Assembly (NCBI RefSeq): GCF_037948395.1
Contig: NZ_CP149940.1
Location: forward strand, 1,984,001-2,048,000
Length of the DNA: 64,000 nucleotides
Reading direction: 5' to 3'
From: Serratia nevei
GTDB lineage: Bacteria > Pseudomonadota > Gammaproteobacteria > Enterobacterales > Enterobacteriaceae
Under the pieces are notes generated by a model. The model ran no database searches and was not told the origin of the DNA. It saw only the letters and a list, made by a program, of their open reading frames with translations. Positions 29,120 to 38,012 of the stretch are shown here, in pieces. The position numbers and the translations under genes were made by a program. Positions within the stretch are counted from its first letter, which is position 1. Every line of letters begins with the position of its first letter.

Positions 29120-29474
29120 CGTTATGGCTCCTTAACTCAATCGTCCCGGTGCTTTTCTCCATGCTTTCCGTCAGCATGCCGGACATCTCGGCCGTGACGG
29201 CGCCGGTGGGTGAATAGTTGATGTTGATGGTGTCCAGCGCGAGGCGAGGCTCCCAGGCCGCCAGCGCGATCACGGTCGCGCTCATGAGCTGCAGGCGGGT
29301 GACGTCGTTTTGAGGGCTGTCGAGCAGGTCTGGCACCAGCGAACCGTAGTTACGGCGCATGACGCGCGAACCGATGGGCGTCAGCAGAATGTCATTGGCT
29401 GACTGCCAGACGTGATCCGCATCGGTCAACGTACCGGTGCCGCTGTTATTCATGCCGCGGTACTTCTCGCTCAT
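29106..29474 (-). CDS. W: Baseplate assembly protein W
   Basis: gpW is a T4 gp25-like baseplate protein with a lysozyme-like fold. The 122-residue protein (P2: 115) starts MSEKYRGMNNSGTGTLTDAD and contains DILLTPIGSRVMRRNYGS, the gp25-family signature. Its ATG overlaps the V stop by 4 bases. Confidence 0.95.
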   Translation of the reverse strand: MSEKYRGMNNSGTGTLTDADHVWQSANDILLTPIGSRVMRRNYGSLVPDLLDSPQNDVTRLQLMSATVIALAAWEPRLALDTININYSPTGAVTAEMSGMLTESMEKSTGTIELRSHNDAND

Positions 29475-30055
29475 CGGGTGCCCTCCGTCCAGTCGCCACC
29501 GCGCTGCACGCCGCCGTGGCCGTGATTGTCGACCTTCACGCCGTTCGACACGAAGGCGCCGCCGGTGTGATTGAAATCACCGTGCATCTCGCCGCCTTCG
29601 CTGACGTCGAATTGCCGGGTCTTCAGCAGGTTGGTGCATTCGACGACGGGCGAATCCAGGATCACTTTGGCCCCGGCCGTTAATTTGGCTGTTTTGATGC
29701 CGCTGACTTCCAGCGCGCCGGCGTCGGCGTCATAACGGAATCTGGCGCCGTCCGGGGCGGTGATCACCATCTCGTTACGCGAGCCGCCGGGGGCAGGGTG
29801 ATCGTTGCTGTACAGGCTGCCGCCGATAATAGCCGTCTCCGGATTGCCGCCGATGCACAGCAGCCAGACCTGCTCGCCGAGCGACGGCGGCATCCAGATG
29901 TTGAATGCGCCGGCGCGCTGCGCATTCCAGCGCAGCCAGGTGGTATCTAACCCGCCGGTTGCGACGCGCACGCGCTTGTTGTCTTCGTCGATCGCCGTGA
30001 CCACGCCAACGCGGATCAGGTTTTCCAGCAGGCGAATAAGTTCGGCCGCGTCCAC
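29471..30055 (-). CDS. V: Baseplate spike protein V
   Basis: gpV is the membrane-piercing spike at the centre of the P2 baseplate. The 194-residue protein (P2: 211) has an OB-fold N-terminal half (VGVVTAIDEDNKRVRVATGG), then WLLCIGGNPETAIIGGSLYS, then a beta-helix-like repeat region. The C-terminal histidines in KVDNHGHGG likely belong to the metal-binding apex. The ATG touches the S stop, and no Ogr box is visible just upstream, so V is probably read from the O promoter. Confidence 0.94.
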   Translation of the reverse strand: MDAAELIRLLENLIRVGVVTAIDEDNKRVRVATGGLDTTWLRWNAQRAGAFNIWMPPSLGEQVWLLCIGGNPETAIIGGSLYSNDHPAPGGSRNEMVITAPDGARFRYDADAGALEVSGIKTAKLTAGAKVILDSPVVECTNLLKTRQFDVSEGGEMHGDFNHTGGAFVSNGVKVDNHGHGGVQRGGDWTEGTR

Positions 30056-30693
30056 TATTTCACCCCCAGCGAGTCAATGACCGAACGGGCGATCGCCATG
30101 CGGTCGGCTTTGGTTATCCCCAGCACCTCGCGGCGTGGGTAGGACGCCATCGTGCCGGACTTGTTCACCCTGTCGCGCAGGCCGTACTGGTGCGTGCGCG
30201 CAATACGGCCCGCAACGCCGGTAAAACCGACAGTGGCGCCGCCGGCATCGGCGCGCGCCTTCAGAAAGCGTGCGGTACGCAGCCGGCGAAACATCGGATC
30301 GGCCTTGGTGGTGTCCTTGCGCGTCTGGTTAAAGTTGATATCGAGGTAACGCTCGATATCCTCGCGATAGAAGGAGCGGACGGCGCCGCGGCCTTCATCG
30401 AAACCGGTCAGCATGCGGCCGCGGCTGCCCTTGGTTGCCCGCCAGTTTTTCAGGCGGCGGGTTTCGCCGTTCCAGATAAAGCCAATCCCGGCCTGTGAGC
30501 GCAGCACCTTGCGGCGGCGCTTCTCGAATTTTGAGCCGTCCGGGTTTTCCTGGCGTGCAATGCGCCGCGACTGGCTCTGGCGCAGCATGCGGCCGACCTC
30601 GCGCGCGGTGCGTATACGCCCGGCGGGGGACATGCCGCCGAGAATATCGGCGAACACCTGATCCAGCTCATGAAACAGCGCTGCATCGGTCAT
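30055..30693 (-). CDS. S: Tail completion protein S
   Basis: gpS completes P2 tails. The 212-residue protein starts MTDAALFHELDQVFADILGG and is strongly basic, with HQYGLRDRVNKSGTMASYPRR matching the phage virion morphogenesis family (P2 gpS is 150; the extra residues are in the middle region, about 65-140). The ATG overlaps the R stop by 4 bases. Confidence 0.88.
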   Translation of the reverse strand: MTDAALFHELDQVFADILGGMSPAGRIRTAREVGRMLRQSQSRRIARQENPDGSKFEKRRRKVLRSQAGIGFIWNGETRRLKNWRATKGSRGRMLTGFDEGRGAVRSFYREDIERYLDINFNQTRKDTTKADPMFRRLRTARFLKARADAGGATVGFTGVAGRIARTHQYGLRDRVNKSGTMASYPRREVLGITKADRMAIARSVIDSLGVK

Positions 30694-31151
30694 GGCACCA
30701 GCTCCCCGCCCCTCTCAGGATCGAACACGATTTGCCAGTCGCCGCCGTTGATGCGGGGCCTGTCTTCCGCCAGGTGCTGCGTAAGAAGCTTGCCATTTTG
30801 GCGTGTTACCATGACACACTCCCAAATTGGCACCTTCAGCAACAGGTCGGCAGTGTCGTCGTTTGCAATATCGGCTTCGAACTCAATGCTTTTGTTTTTA
30901 TCCGGGTTCAATAGCAGGTCTGGCTGGTATTCCCATATCCATCCCAACAGTGGCAGCATCAGGTCATCTAGATCACCTGGATAGTTCATTACGAATACCT
31001 GGAGCGGATAAACGTACATAAACGAAGGTTCGCCGGTCGCCTGGATCTCGACATGCCCCTTTTCAACAAAAACGGTGAACAGCTCAGGGTTGGCCTTGCA
31101 CCAGGTGTTGGCCGCGATCAGCGCGTCGCGTAGCAGTTCGGCTTTTTTCAC
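30690..31151 (-). CDS. R: Tail completion protein R
   Basis: gpR works with gpS in tail completion of P2. The 153-residue protein (P2: 155) starts MKKAELLRDALIAANTWCKA and contains VYPLQVFVMNYPGDLDDLML, typical of the family. It overlaps the outer spanin gene by 4 bases upstream. Confidence 0.92.
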   Translation of the reverse strand: MKKAELLRDALIAANTWCKANPELFTVFVEKGHVEIQATGEPSFMYVYPLQVFVMNYPGDLDDLMLPLLGWIWEYQPDLLLNPDKNKSIEFEADIANDDTADLLLKVPIWECVMVTRQNGKLLTQHLAEDRPRINGGDWQIVFDPERGGELVP

Positions 31152-31459
31152 TTCATCCCCCTGGCGATACGCCGTAGTTCGAGTTCTCGTATGGCCGCCT
31201 TGTCGGCGTTGCAGGTGTCCAGCGCATCCAGCAGCCGATCCGCCCAGGGCACCAGGCTGCCGTAGGTCATCGGTGACGGTGCTGCAGGTACATCAGTGTT
31301 TGCCGTCAGGCTGGCCGGCAAAGGCTCCTGAATAATCTGCGGCGCGGACTTCCGCGGCACGCTTTTGCAGGCTGTCAGCGACAGCAGAAGGCACAGGAGT
31401 AACGGCACACGTTTCGCCGGCCAGCGCAGTCTGGATGGTTTCACGTCGTTGCTCTCCAT
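31148..31459 (-). CDS. Outer-membrane spanin lipoprotein (Rz1/LysC-like)
   Basis: This spanin subunit fuses outer and inner membranes at the last step of lysis. The 103-residue frame starts MESNDVKPSRLRWPAKRVPL and carries a lipobox (LSLTACKS), so the mature protein would be a lipid-anchored Pro-rich peptide starting at Cys31. It begins inside the inner-spanin gene in another frame and extends beyond it, the usual overlapping Rz/Rz1 architecture. Confidence 0.85.
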   Translation of the reverse strand: MESNDVKPSRLRWPAKRVPLLLCLLLSLTACKSVPRKSAPQIIQEPLPASLTANTDVPAAPSPMTYGSLVPWADRLLDALDTCNADKAAIRELELRRIARGMK

Positions 31460-31676
31460 TGGTGCCGCGCTTCTCGCTCAGCTTCTTCATTCCGGCCTCA
31501 ATCTCGCCGACGTCGGCACGCAGGGCGCGCACTTCGGCCAGCACATCCCCGGTTTGCTCGACGGCGCGCTCGGCAATATCGCGGCGCTGTTCGGCCAGTT
31601 CCCGCTGATGCTTCTGCCATCCCATCCCGGCCAGCGCCGTCAGAAACAGCAGGATCAATACCGCGGCCGCTTTCAT
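31293..31676 (-). CDS. Inner-membrane spanin (Rz/LysB-like)
   Basis: The 127-residue protein starts MKAAAVLILLFLTALAGMGW, giving one N-terminal membrane segment. It then has a long charged coiled coil (about residues 20-80: KHQRELAEQRRDIAERAVEQ), as expected for an i-spanin. The C-terminal half overlaps the outer-spanin gene in another frame. The ATG overlaps the endolysin stop by 4 bases. Confidence 0.86.
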   Translation of the reverse strand: MKAAAVLILLFLTALAGMGWQKHQRELAEQRRDIAERAVEQTGDVLAEVRALRADVGEIEAGMKKLSEKRGTNGEQRRETIQTALAGETCAVTPVPSAVADSLQKRAAEVRAADYSGAFAGQPDGKH

Positions 31677-32227
31677 TTGGCGCCCTTGAGTGCCGGGTCA
31701 GACAGGCACCAGGTTTTAAACTCTTCCCGACGGTTAACCAGCCCTTGCAGGCGCTTGCCGCCGGAGTTCACAAAGTCGGTCAGGCGCTGGCATACGCCGG
31801 GCCAGTTGCCCGCCTGCGCGTATTTCCACAGCGTGGTGCGCTGCTTTTTTCCCTGGCGATCGGTGAACCAACCGATCCCGGTGCACCCCACGTTGAAACT
31901 GACGTCGGTCAGCGCTTCAAACACGAATTGCGGGGCGGCGGCGCCGTTAAAGTTGCTGTTAATGCACTTTTCCGCGCGTACCAGGTCGTTTACCCAGCGC
32001 TCGGCGATCTCCGTTTCCGAGTACTGCCGATCCTCGACGCGGGTCGTTGAGCCCATGCCGATGGTCAGCACCCCGGCGGGGCAGTAGTAGGGCGTCTTGC
32101 GGCAGTCCTCATACTTCGCCATTTTTAACTGTGCTGCCTGGCTGGTGCGCACCTTCTCGGGCCACAGGGCACCGGCCAGCGCCACAATGGCGGCCACGCT
32201 GCAGGCGATAACGCTTTTTCGTCTCAC
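31673..32227 (-). CDS. SAR endolysin, GH24 lysozyme
   Basis: This muralytic enzyme corresponds to P2 gpK in position but is of a different type: a T4/P21-like lysozyme with an N-terminal signal-anchor-release segment (MRRKSVIACSVAAIVALAGA). The catalytic pattern Glu-8-residues-Cys-5-residues-Thr is visible in YEDCRKTPYYCPAGVLTIGM; the Cys replaces the more usual Asp, a variant known in this family. The protein has 184 residues. It overlaps both the holin and the inner spanin by 4 bases. Confidence 0.9.
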   Translation of the reverse strand: MRRKSVIACSVAAIVALAGALWPEKVRTSQAAQLKMAKYEDCRKTPYYCPAGVLTIGMGSTTRVEDRQYSETEIAERWVNDLVRAEKCINSNFNGAAAPQFVFEALTDVSFNVGCTGIGWFTDRQGKKQRTTLWKYAQAGNWPGVCQRLTDFVNSGGKRLQGLVNRREEFKTWCLSDPALKGAK

Positions 32228-32505
32228 CGGTGGCCCCCTTTCAGCTCGCTGATAAGCGCCTTCACATCCTGCCGGTTCTCGGCATCGCTGCGCACCGCGT
32301 CAACCAGCTGCGCCAGCAGGGCGTTGGTGGTCGCCTGGCTGCGCGCCACCCGGCGGCGGTGGATTTCGCCCAGCGCCGCGGCGATCAGGCCAATCACCAG
32401 CCCGCCGGTCGCCAGCCATTCGCGCTGCGTCATCATGCCGATGCCCATCAGCACGGTAGAGTAGGAGTAGATCACCCAGTTCCAGAGGCGGTCGATTACG
32501 TCCAT
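32224..32505 (-). CDS. Holin (class II, two membrane segments)
   Basis: The 93-residue protein starts MDVIDRLWNWVIYSYSTVLM. Two hydrophobic segments (about 8-25 and 30-47) are followed by a charged tail (EIHRRRVARSQ and ELKGGHR), which suits a pinholin or class II holin releasing a SAR endolysin. The position matches P2 gpY. It overlaps X by 10 bases and the endolysin by 4. Confidence 0.85.
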   Translation of the reverse strand: MDVIDRLWNWVIYSYSTVLMGIGMMTQREWLATGGLVIGLIAAALGEIHRRRVARSQATTNALLAQLVDAVRSDAENRQDVKALISELKGGHR

Positions 32506-32696
32506 AGCTGCACCGTCTCCTGTTGGGTTGAACGTTCGATCTCCGGCAGCTCGACCACCTGGCCGGCGGTCAAAAATATCTGTTCGGCGATCCCAGGATT
32601 GGCAGCCAGCACGATTTCGGTCACGCCTTGCGTGGTGCCGTAGTGTCGCTGGCACAGCAGATCCAGCGTGTCGCCCTGCATTGCTTGCACCTTCAC
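32496..32696 (-). CDS. X: Tail protein X (GTG start)
   Basis: gpX is a small LysM-like P2 tail protein. The GTG at 32696 overlaps the L stop (TAGTG), giving 66 residues (P2: 67). It contains MQGDTLDLLCQRHYG and LTAGQVVELP, the LysM-like core. A longer frame to 32765 would overlap L extensively and is not needed. Confidence 0.92.
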   Translation of the reverse strand: MKVQAMQGDTLDLLCQRHYGTTQGVTEIVLAANPGIAEQIFLTAGQVVELPEIERSTQQETVQLWT

Positions 32697-33193
32697 TAAA
32701 ATGCCTCCGCAAAATTGCGCACTTCGTCGCGAATATCGGCGATAGCCCAGCGGGCATCGCGCCACAGATCTGCCGCCTGCAGCGTCAACCCGGCGGCGCG
32801 TTTCTCGCCGGCGTCGCCGGTGGTGTCGACGTCGCGATAGTTTTCGATCAGCAGCGCGCGGGTGATGCTGAATACCGCGCGGCGGTAGCGGTGGATCTTC
32901 ACGCTCACGTCATTGATTTGACGGGCTGGCACGGTCTCCAGCGACGCGAAGCCGGCTTTCAACTGGCTTGCTTGCCAGCCCGTCAGCTGGTCGATCACAT
33001 GGCCTGTCGCTTCAATCGCGGCCTGCTTTAAGCGGGTGGTGGTCACCGCGCCGGTGATGCGCATCTCAAGGCGCACGTCCTTGAGCGCAATCGCGGGCCA
33101 GAAGGGGCCTGCTGTGATGGTCTCGCCGCCATCGTCGGTATCTGGCACATCGTCAGCGGCGGGGGTAACGGTACGCCCGGCAACAAGGCTCAT
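32696..33193 (-). CDS. L: Head completion protein L
   Basis: gpL completes filled P2 heads so that tails can attach. The 165-residue protein (P2: 169) starts MSLVAGRTVTPAADDVPDTD. The family pattern TGWQASQLKAGFASLETVPA followed by VKIHRYRRAVFSITRALLIE is clear. It lies 103 bases downstream of M. Confidence 0.93.
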   Translation of the reverse strand: MSLVAGRTVTPAADDVPDTDDGGETITAGPFWPAIALKDVRLEMRITGAVTTTRLKQAAIEATGHVIDQLTGWQASQLKAGFASLETVPARQINDVSVKIHRYRRAVFSITRALLIENYRDVDTTGDAGEKRAAGLTLQAADLWRDARWAIADIRDEVRNFAEAF

Positions 33194-33296
33194 GGCCCAA
33201 TCTCCTCAAAAGGTGGCGGTGAGCGGGCGGGGAAAAGCACACGCGAAGCGCTGCAGATCTCCGCCCGCGCCGCCAGCGCACGGGGCGCAAGTCGTT

Positions 33297-34166
33297 TTAT
33301 TCGGTGACGTCCTGCTTGGCTTTCTTACCGGCGGCCTTGTCGGCGGTTTTTTTAGCGGCTGATGGCTTACGCGCGGTGCTGCTGCGCTGCCGGTGCGGGG
33401 TGGCCGGTACAGTCGTTTTTGATGCTGCTGCAGCGTCGGTTGTTGTCGCGGTGCCGGAGGTGTCGGCATCGTTATCGCCGGCGCCGCCAGTGTTCTGGCC
33501 GGCTTTTTTGACCTGGCGTGCCAGGCTCTCGATCGCTTTTTTCACACCGGCGTTGGCGTCCAGTTTCAGCGCCTGGCGCAGCAGTTCCAGCGCCTTCGCC
33601 TGGGTGGCATCATCGCCACCGCGCAAGGCAAAGCCGCGCGCCTTGAACAGCTTGGCGAGCACCACGTCAGGCATATCCTTGCCATCGACGATTTGCGCGA
33701 GCTCTTCCAGCACCTGCAGGTGTGCGGTCAAATCGGTGCTCTCGTCGGCCTTGACCTGCACCAGAATGGGATCGCAAAGCTCTTCCACGAGGGCCGTCGC
33801 CGCCGTGCGGTGGAACCGGTCAGGCATCGCGAGGTTGTGCTCGATGACATAGCGGCCGATACGCACCGCGAGCGGATAATCGCCGGCGTCAATCGCCCAG
33901 ATCATCAGGGTGACGATGACCTCGTCCTGCCGGCCGCTATTGCCGTCGAGCGTGCCTTCGATCCAGCCTTCATAGTGCGGAAGCAGCTGCTTTTTCATCT
34001 CCGCTTTCGCCTGGTCGGACTGCACGCGTTTGAGTGCACTCTGATCCATGCGCAGGCGGTGAAGGATTTGTTCATGCGCGGTGCGGGCGGCTTCTGTGAA
34101 CTCCTCGGTCTTACCGTGGCGTTCCGCCATCACGCGCTGAAAATGTCGTTGTGCCGGTGTCAGCAT
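33297..34166 (-). CDS. M: Terminase small (endonuclease) subunit M
   Basis: gpM works with gpP to cut cos DNA and package it. The 289-residue protein starts MLTPAQRHFQRVMAERHGKT and contains DRFHRTAATALVEELCDPIL, typical of the family. It is about 40 residues longer than P2 gpM. The extra length is a low-complexity Ala/Thr/Lys-rich tail (from about residue 225), perhaps DNA-binding. Confidence 0.92.
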   Translation of the reverse strand: MLTPAQRHFQRVMAERHGKTEEFTEAARTAHEQILHRLRMDQSALKRVQSDQAKAEMKKQLLPHYEGWIEGTLDGNSGRQDEVIVTLMIWAIDAGDYPLAVRIGRYVIEHNLAMPDRFHRTAATALVEELCDPILVQVKADESTDLTAHLQVLEELAQIVDGKDMPDVVLAKLFKARGFALRGGDDATQAKALELLRQALKLDANAGVKKAIESLARQVKKAGQNTGGAGDNDADTSGTATTTDAAAASKTTVPATPHRQRSSTARKPSAAKKTADKAAGKKAKQDVTE

Positions 34167-34210
34167 TGTCCTGTCCCCAAAGGGGGGCGGGCAGGTGCCC
34201 GCCCGGGTGA

Positions 34211-35257
34211 TTAACCGCCGTTCTCAGGCTGCGCGAAGGTGATGCCGTCGATAAAGGCGACGTTGCCGTAGTCCTCGACCACGAAGTCATCGTTCGACGA
34301 CTGGTAGGTCGCTACGCGGTTGTACTCCGGCTCTTCCTTGATGGTGCGGCGCAGGCTCCCGCGCTGGTAGTACACCGACAGGTTCTTAAACGGCGTGATC
34401 AGGATGCCGTTAACCGGGAAGTACGGCGCGATGAATGTCGGCATGTTCCCGACGCGCTCCTGCGCAACAATGAGCTGACCGGCCAACATTTCGGTGTTCG
34501 GGTTGGTCTGACTCATGGCGTTGATTGCCGGGAAATTGCTGCTGGTCAGCAGATCGCCGGCCAGGATCACAACGTTATCCGGGTTACGCTTGTGCCATTC
34601 GTCCATCAGGCTGTTTTTGGCGTCATAAACTGCTGACGTCAGGTTGCCGTAGGTGCCTTTGGCGATGATCTTGTTGTCGTCATCCCGCGAGGTGACCGTG
34701 ATATCTGAGATAACGCGGTGTGACGCTTCCTTACGAATTTTTTCCAGCCAGCCGATACTGCAGTCCTGCAGCAGCGGGTTAGCGGCGCGGTTTGACGGAT
34801 CGGCGTAGCTGGTGCCGTTGAAACCGATCATGATGCGGTCAAGCGACATCTGGCGCGCCATCGCGCTGCTGATCAGCGGCTGGAAGTTAGGCTGATGCGC
34901 CCAGGCGTCCAATTGCTCGTAGTTGAGGCCGTAGTCGTAGTTGACCTTGCGGCACATGTAGTTGTACGGCTCCATTTTGCTGTTATCGGCCGGGTTGCGG
35001 CGCGTGGTGGTGCTGTTGTTCACACCGGCCAGCGGGCCTTTGCTGCCGATCAGTACTTTCTGGCCGATCTGTTGGGTCACGCCGAAGACGTTAATCTTGC
35101 TCAGGAAAGAGTCGCTTTCCTGCGCGGCGGCTTCCAGCTTCTGCTGCACCGTCGGATCGACAGCGAATTTTGCCGCGACGGCGGCCGGCGATACGCGGTT
35201 TAGCTGGGCCTGCCGGCTGATGTACTGGTCGAACAGCTCGCGGGTAATGTTTTCCAT
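34211..35257 (-). CDS. N: Major capsid protein N
   Basis: gpN builds the P2 capsid after processing by gpO. The 348-residue protein (P2: 357) starts MENITRELFDQYISRQAQLN. The conserved segments PLAGVNNSTTTRRNPADNSK, YEQLDAWAHQPNFQPLISSA and LRRTIKEEPEYNRVATYQSS identify the family. Confidence 0.97.
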   Translation of the reverse strand: MENITRELFDQYISRQAQLNRVSPAAVAAKFAVDPTVQQKLEAAAQESDSFLSKINVFGVTQQIGQKVLIGSKGPLAGVNNSTTTRRNPADNSKMEPYNYMCRKVNYDYGLNYEQLDAWAHQPNFQPLISSAMARQMSLDRIMIGFNGTSYADPSNRAANPLLQDCSIGWLEKIRKEASHRVISDITVTSRDDDNKIIAKGTYGNLTSAVYDAKNSLMDEWHKRNPDNVVILAGDLLTSSNFPAINAMSQTNPNTEMLAGQLIVAQERVGNMPTFIAPYFPVNGILITPFKNLSVYYQRGSLRRTIKEEPEYNRVATYQSSNDDFVVEDYGNVAFIDGITFAQPENGG

Positions 35258-35296
35258 GTTCGTTTCTCTTGTAGTGAATATCGATCAGGCGCTGGC

Positions 35297-36130
35297 TTAG
35301 TAGTCAGCCAACTGCGCGTTGCCACCACCGCCAGCCGGCGGGCGGCGGCTGAAGTTACCGTCCGTGGTTACAACCTTCTGCTGCATCGCAGCCAGGTCAG
35401 CGGTCAACTTCGCGATGGCCTGCTTGTTGCTGGCGCTTTCCTGCGCGGTGGCGCTGAACTGGTCGGTCAAATCGGCCTGCGACTGCGCCACGGCCTCTAC
35501 CGCCTGATGCACCTGGCTGAAGCGTTCATCGTCGGTTTTCTTGCCCTTGCCGAGGATGCCCATGACGCGGGAGAACCACTCGTTGCCGGTGGTTGAGCGC
35601 GACTGGTCTGCCTGCATCAACTCAGCTTCGAAAGCCGCGGTGAACATCGTCGGTTCGGCATCTGCGGTGTTGAAGCGCATGATCTCCCCGCGCTTCTCTG
35701 CGGCGAATTTCAGCTTGTCAGTGCCCAGACTGGCCGGGGTGTCGGTCATCGCCAGGCCGACCAGGTACGGGCCGTTGGTCAGTGAAAACTTTGGATGGAT
35801 CTCGACGCTGGAATAAATCTTCTTCCCGTCATCGGTCATGGTCTTCATGCGTGCCGTGGGCTCTATCTCTGCGTACAACGCCGCTTCGCCTGTCAGCGGG
35901 CCGTCAGAAATGTCTTCGGCGGACAGGGCCATCACGTCGCCCATGGCGCAGAAGGTGCTGTCCGGGAACGGGGAAAGGTAGTGCTCGATATTGACGCGGG
36001 CGCCATACACCGCCGGGTTATACGACGCCGCCATCGCATGGATCTGATCGCGGGTGACCTGACGGCCGTCGATAGTGACGCCGGAGGTCATAACGCGGAA
36101 TTTCTTACGGGTGCTCGTTGTGCTTGCCAT
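35297..36130 (-). CDS. O: Capsid scaffolding protein/protease O
   Basis: gpO is both internal scaffold and maturation protease of P2. The ATG at 36130 (MASTTSTRKKFRVMTSGVTI) gives 277 residues (P2: 284); a longer frame to 36703 would run through the divergent promoter and gene P. The serine-protease half includes VNIEHYLSPFPDS (His) and KIYSSVEIHPKF (Ser). The C-terminal half is a helical scaffold (about 190-250). It is divergent from P. Confidence 0.95.
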   Translation of the reverse strand: MASTTSTRKKFRVMTSGVTIDGRQVTRDQIHAMAASYNPAVYGARVNIEHYLSPFPDSTFCAMGDVMALSAEDISDGPLTGEAALYAEIEPTARMKTMTDDGKKIYSSVEIHPKFSLTNGPYLVGLAMTDTPASLGTDKLKFAAEKRGEIMRFNTADAEPTMFTAAFEAELMQADQSRSTTGNEWFSRVMGILGKGKKTDDERFSQVHQAVEAVAQSQADLTDQFSATAQESASNKQAIAKLTADLAAMQQKVVTTDGNFSRRPPAGGGGNAQLADY

Positions 36131-36204
36131 GTCTGCTTGCTCACGATTCTGTTGAGTTCCCGGTGATGATGGCAGGGCGCCCGGCCCCGTCTCAACGCGT
36201 TGTT

Positions 36205-36224
36205 GTTGTCGGAGAACGGCGACA
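36205..36224. promoter_or_regulatory. Ogr/Delta box at the O/P divergent promoter
   Basis: TGT (36207-36209) and ACA (36222-36224) are separated by 12 bases, preceded by GT, matching the P2 late activator motif and the box at 18145. The centre (about 36215) is 55 bases from plausible start points for both O (about 36160) and P (about 36270). Confidence 0.8.
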
Positions 36225-36289
36225 GCCGGCACCGCGAGAAAGCCCCCGCGCGCGCGGGTTAACCTCCCCGGCAGGACATGGGGGAGACA

Positions 36290-38011
36290 ATGACGGTTCA
36301 GGAAACATTCACTAGGCACCGCGCACGACAGCTTTACTGGCAGGGCTACCCGCCGGCGGAAATCGCGCGCCTGATGGGTATCAACCAGAACACGGTTTAC
36401 GCCTGGAAGAAGCGCGACGAATGGGACGAAACGCCACCTATCCAGCGCGTCACCACCTCGATTGATGCGCGCCTGGTGCAGCTGACCTGCAAGGACAAGA
36501 AGAGCGGCGGCGACTTCAAGGAAATCGACCTGCTGACGCGCCAGCTGAAGAAGCTGGACAACGGCACGCCGGCCACCCAGCCGAAAAAGAAGGTGCGCAA
36601 GAAGCAAAACTTTTTCTCTGAATCGCAGATCGCGCAGCTGCGGCAGAACATCCTTGGATCGCTGCACTGGCACCAGCAAGGCTGGTATGACAATCACCAC
36701 CACCGCAACCGGATGATCCTGAAGAGTCGCCAGGTGGGGGCGACCTGGTATTTTGCGCGCGAGGCGCTGATCCGCGCGTTATCTGATGATGCGAAGTACA
36801 AGCACCAGCTCAACCAGATCTTTCTGTCGGCCAGCCGCCGGCAGGCGTACCAGTTCCGCAGCTTCATTCGCTCGGCTGCGGCGGAGGTCGACGTCGAGCT
36901 GAAAGGCGGCGACATGATCCAGCTGTTCAACGGCGCGGAGCTGCATTTCCTCGGCACGTCTGCAGCGACGGCGCAGTCCTACACCGGCAACCTGTTCTTT
37001 GACGAGTTTTTCTGGGTGGGTCAGTTCGCGAACCTAAAGAAGGTGGCCGGCGCGATGGCGACGCTGAAAGGGCTTACGCGCACCTACTTCTCCACACCAT
37101 CGGCGGAAAGTCATGAAGCGTACCCGTTTTGGACAGGGGAGGCGTTCAACAAGGGGCGCGCCAGCAGTAGCCGCGTGGAGTTCGACACGTCCTGGAAGAC
37201 GCTGAACAGCGGGCTGATGTGCCCGGACAAGATCTGGCGCCAGATTGTCACGTTGCAGGACGCCATCGATCACGGCTGGGATTTGACCGATATCGATGAA
37301 ATCCGTGACGAGAACAGCCCGGAGGAATATGACAACCTCTACGGCTGTCAGTTTATCCGCAACGGTGAATCGGCCTTTGACTACAACATGCTGCTGACCT
37401 GTGGCGCCGATGGTTATGACGACTGGCTCGACTGGAAACCTTACGCCATGCGGCCGCTGGCCGATCGACCGGTCTGGATTGGTTACGACCCGAACGGCGC
37501 CAGCGGGAAGGGTGACAGCGGGGGCATCTCCGTTAATGCCGTGCCGCTGGTTGCCGGTGGCAAGTTCCGCACCATCGAGACGCAGCGCATCCGCGGCATG
37601 GAGTTCGAGGCGCAGGCCAATCTGATCATTGGCATGCTGGATCGCTACAACGTGCAGCATATCGGCATTGACGGGCAGGGGATTGGTGAGGCGGTCTGGC
37701 AGTTGGTGAAGAAGAAGTTCCCGGCGGCGGTCTGCTACCAGTTCAACCCGGCCAGCAAGCGCATGCTGGTATTGAAGATGCAGCAACTGGTTCGCGGCGG
37801 TCGCTGGGAGTTCGACCGCGGGGAGCGTGACCTGATCACGGCATTCAGCGCGGTGCGCAAAGTGGTAACGCCTGGCGGGGTGATCACCTATGACACCGAC
37901 CGCAGCCGCGGCGTCAGCCATGGCGACCTTGCCTGGGCGACGATGCTGGCCATTATCAACGAGCCGCTGGGACAAGATGGCGGCAGCACTATGACGGTTA
38001 TGGAGTATTAA
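36290..38011 (+). CDS. P: Terminase large (ATPase) subunit P
   Basis: gpP is the packaging ATPase. The start at 36290 (MTVQETFTRHRARQLYWQGY) follows GGGGAG and fits the family start; an ATG at 36278 is in frame but not preceded by a site. The 573-residue protein has a small N-terminal helix-turn-helix (GYPPAEIARLMGINQNTVYAWKK split around residues 19-40), then the ATPase (LKSRQVGATWYFAREALIRA; NLFFDEFFWVG as Walker B) and the nuclease domain (WIGYDPNGASGKGD and later VSHGDLAWATML). Confidence 0.95.
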   Translation: MTVQETFTRHRARQLYWQGYPPAEIARLMGINQNTVYAWKKRDEWDETPPIQRVTTSIDARLVQLTCKDKKSGGDFKEIDLLTRQLKKLDNGTPATQPKKKVRKKQNFFSESQIAQLRQNILGSLHWHQQGWYDNHHHRNRMILKSRQVGATWYFAREALIRALSDDAKYKHQLNQIFLSASRRQAYQFRSFIRSAAAEVDVELKGGDMIQLFNGAELHFLGTSAATAQSYTGNLFFDEFFWVGQFANLKKVAGAMATLKGLTRTYFSTPSAESHEAYPFWTGEAFNKGRASSSRVEFDTSWKTLNSGLMCPDKIWRQIVTLQDAIDHGWDLTDIDEIRDENSPEEYDNLYGCQFIRNGESAFDYNMLLTCGADGYDDWLDWKPYAMRPLADRPVWIGYDPNGASGKGDSGGISVNAVPLVAGGKFRTIETQRIRGMEFEAQANLIIGMLDRYNVQHIGIDGQGIGEAVWQLVKKKFPAAVCYQFNPASKRMLVLKMQQLVRGGRWEFDRGERDLITAFSAVRKVVTPGGVITYDTDRSRGVSHGDLAWATMLAIINEPLGQDGGSTMTVMEY

Positions 38012-38012
38012 C

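Noticed and set aside
30056..30120. A P2-like PV promoter box before gene V
   Set aside because: No TGT-N12-ACA is visible here and V abuts S, so V is more likely read through from the O promoter.
35297..36703. Longer version of gene O reaching 36703
   Set aside because: It would run through the O/P divergent promoter and into gene P; family length and start support 36130.
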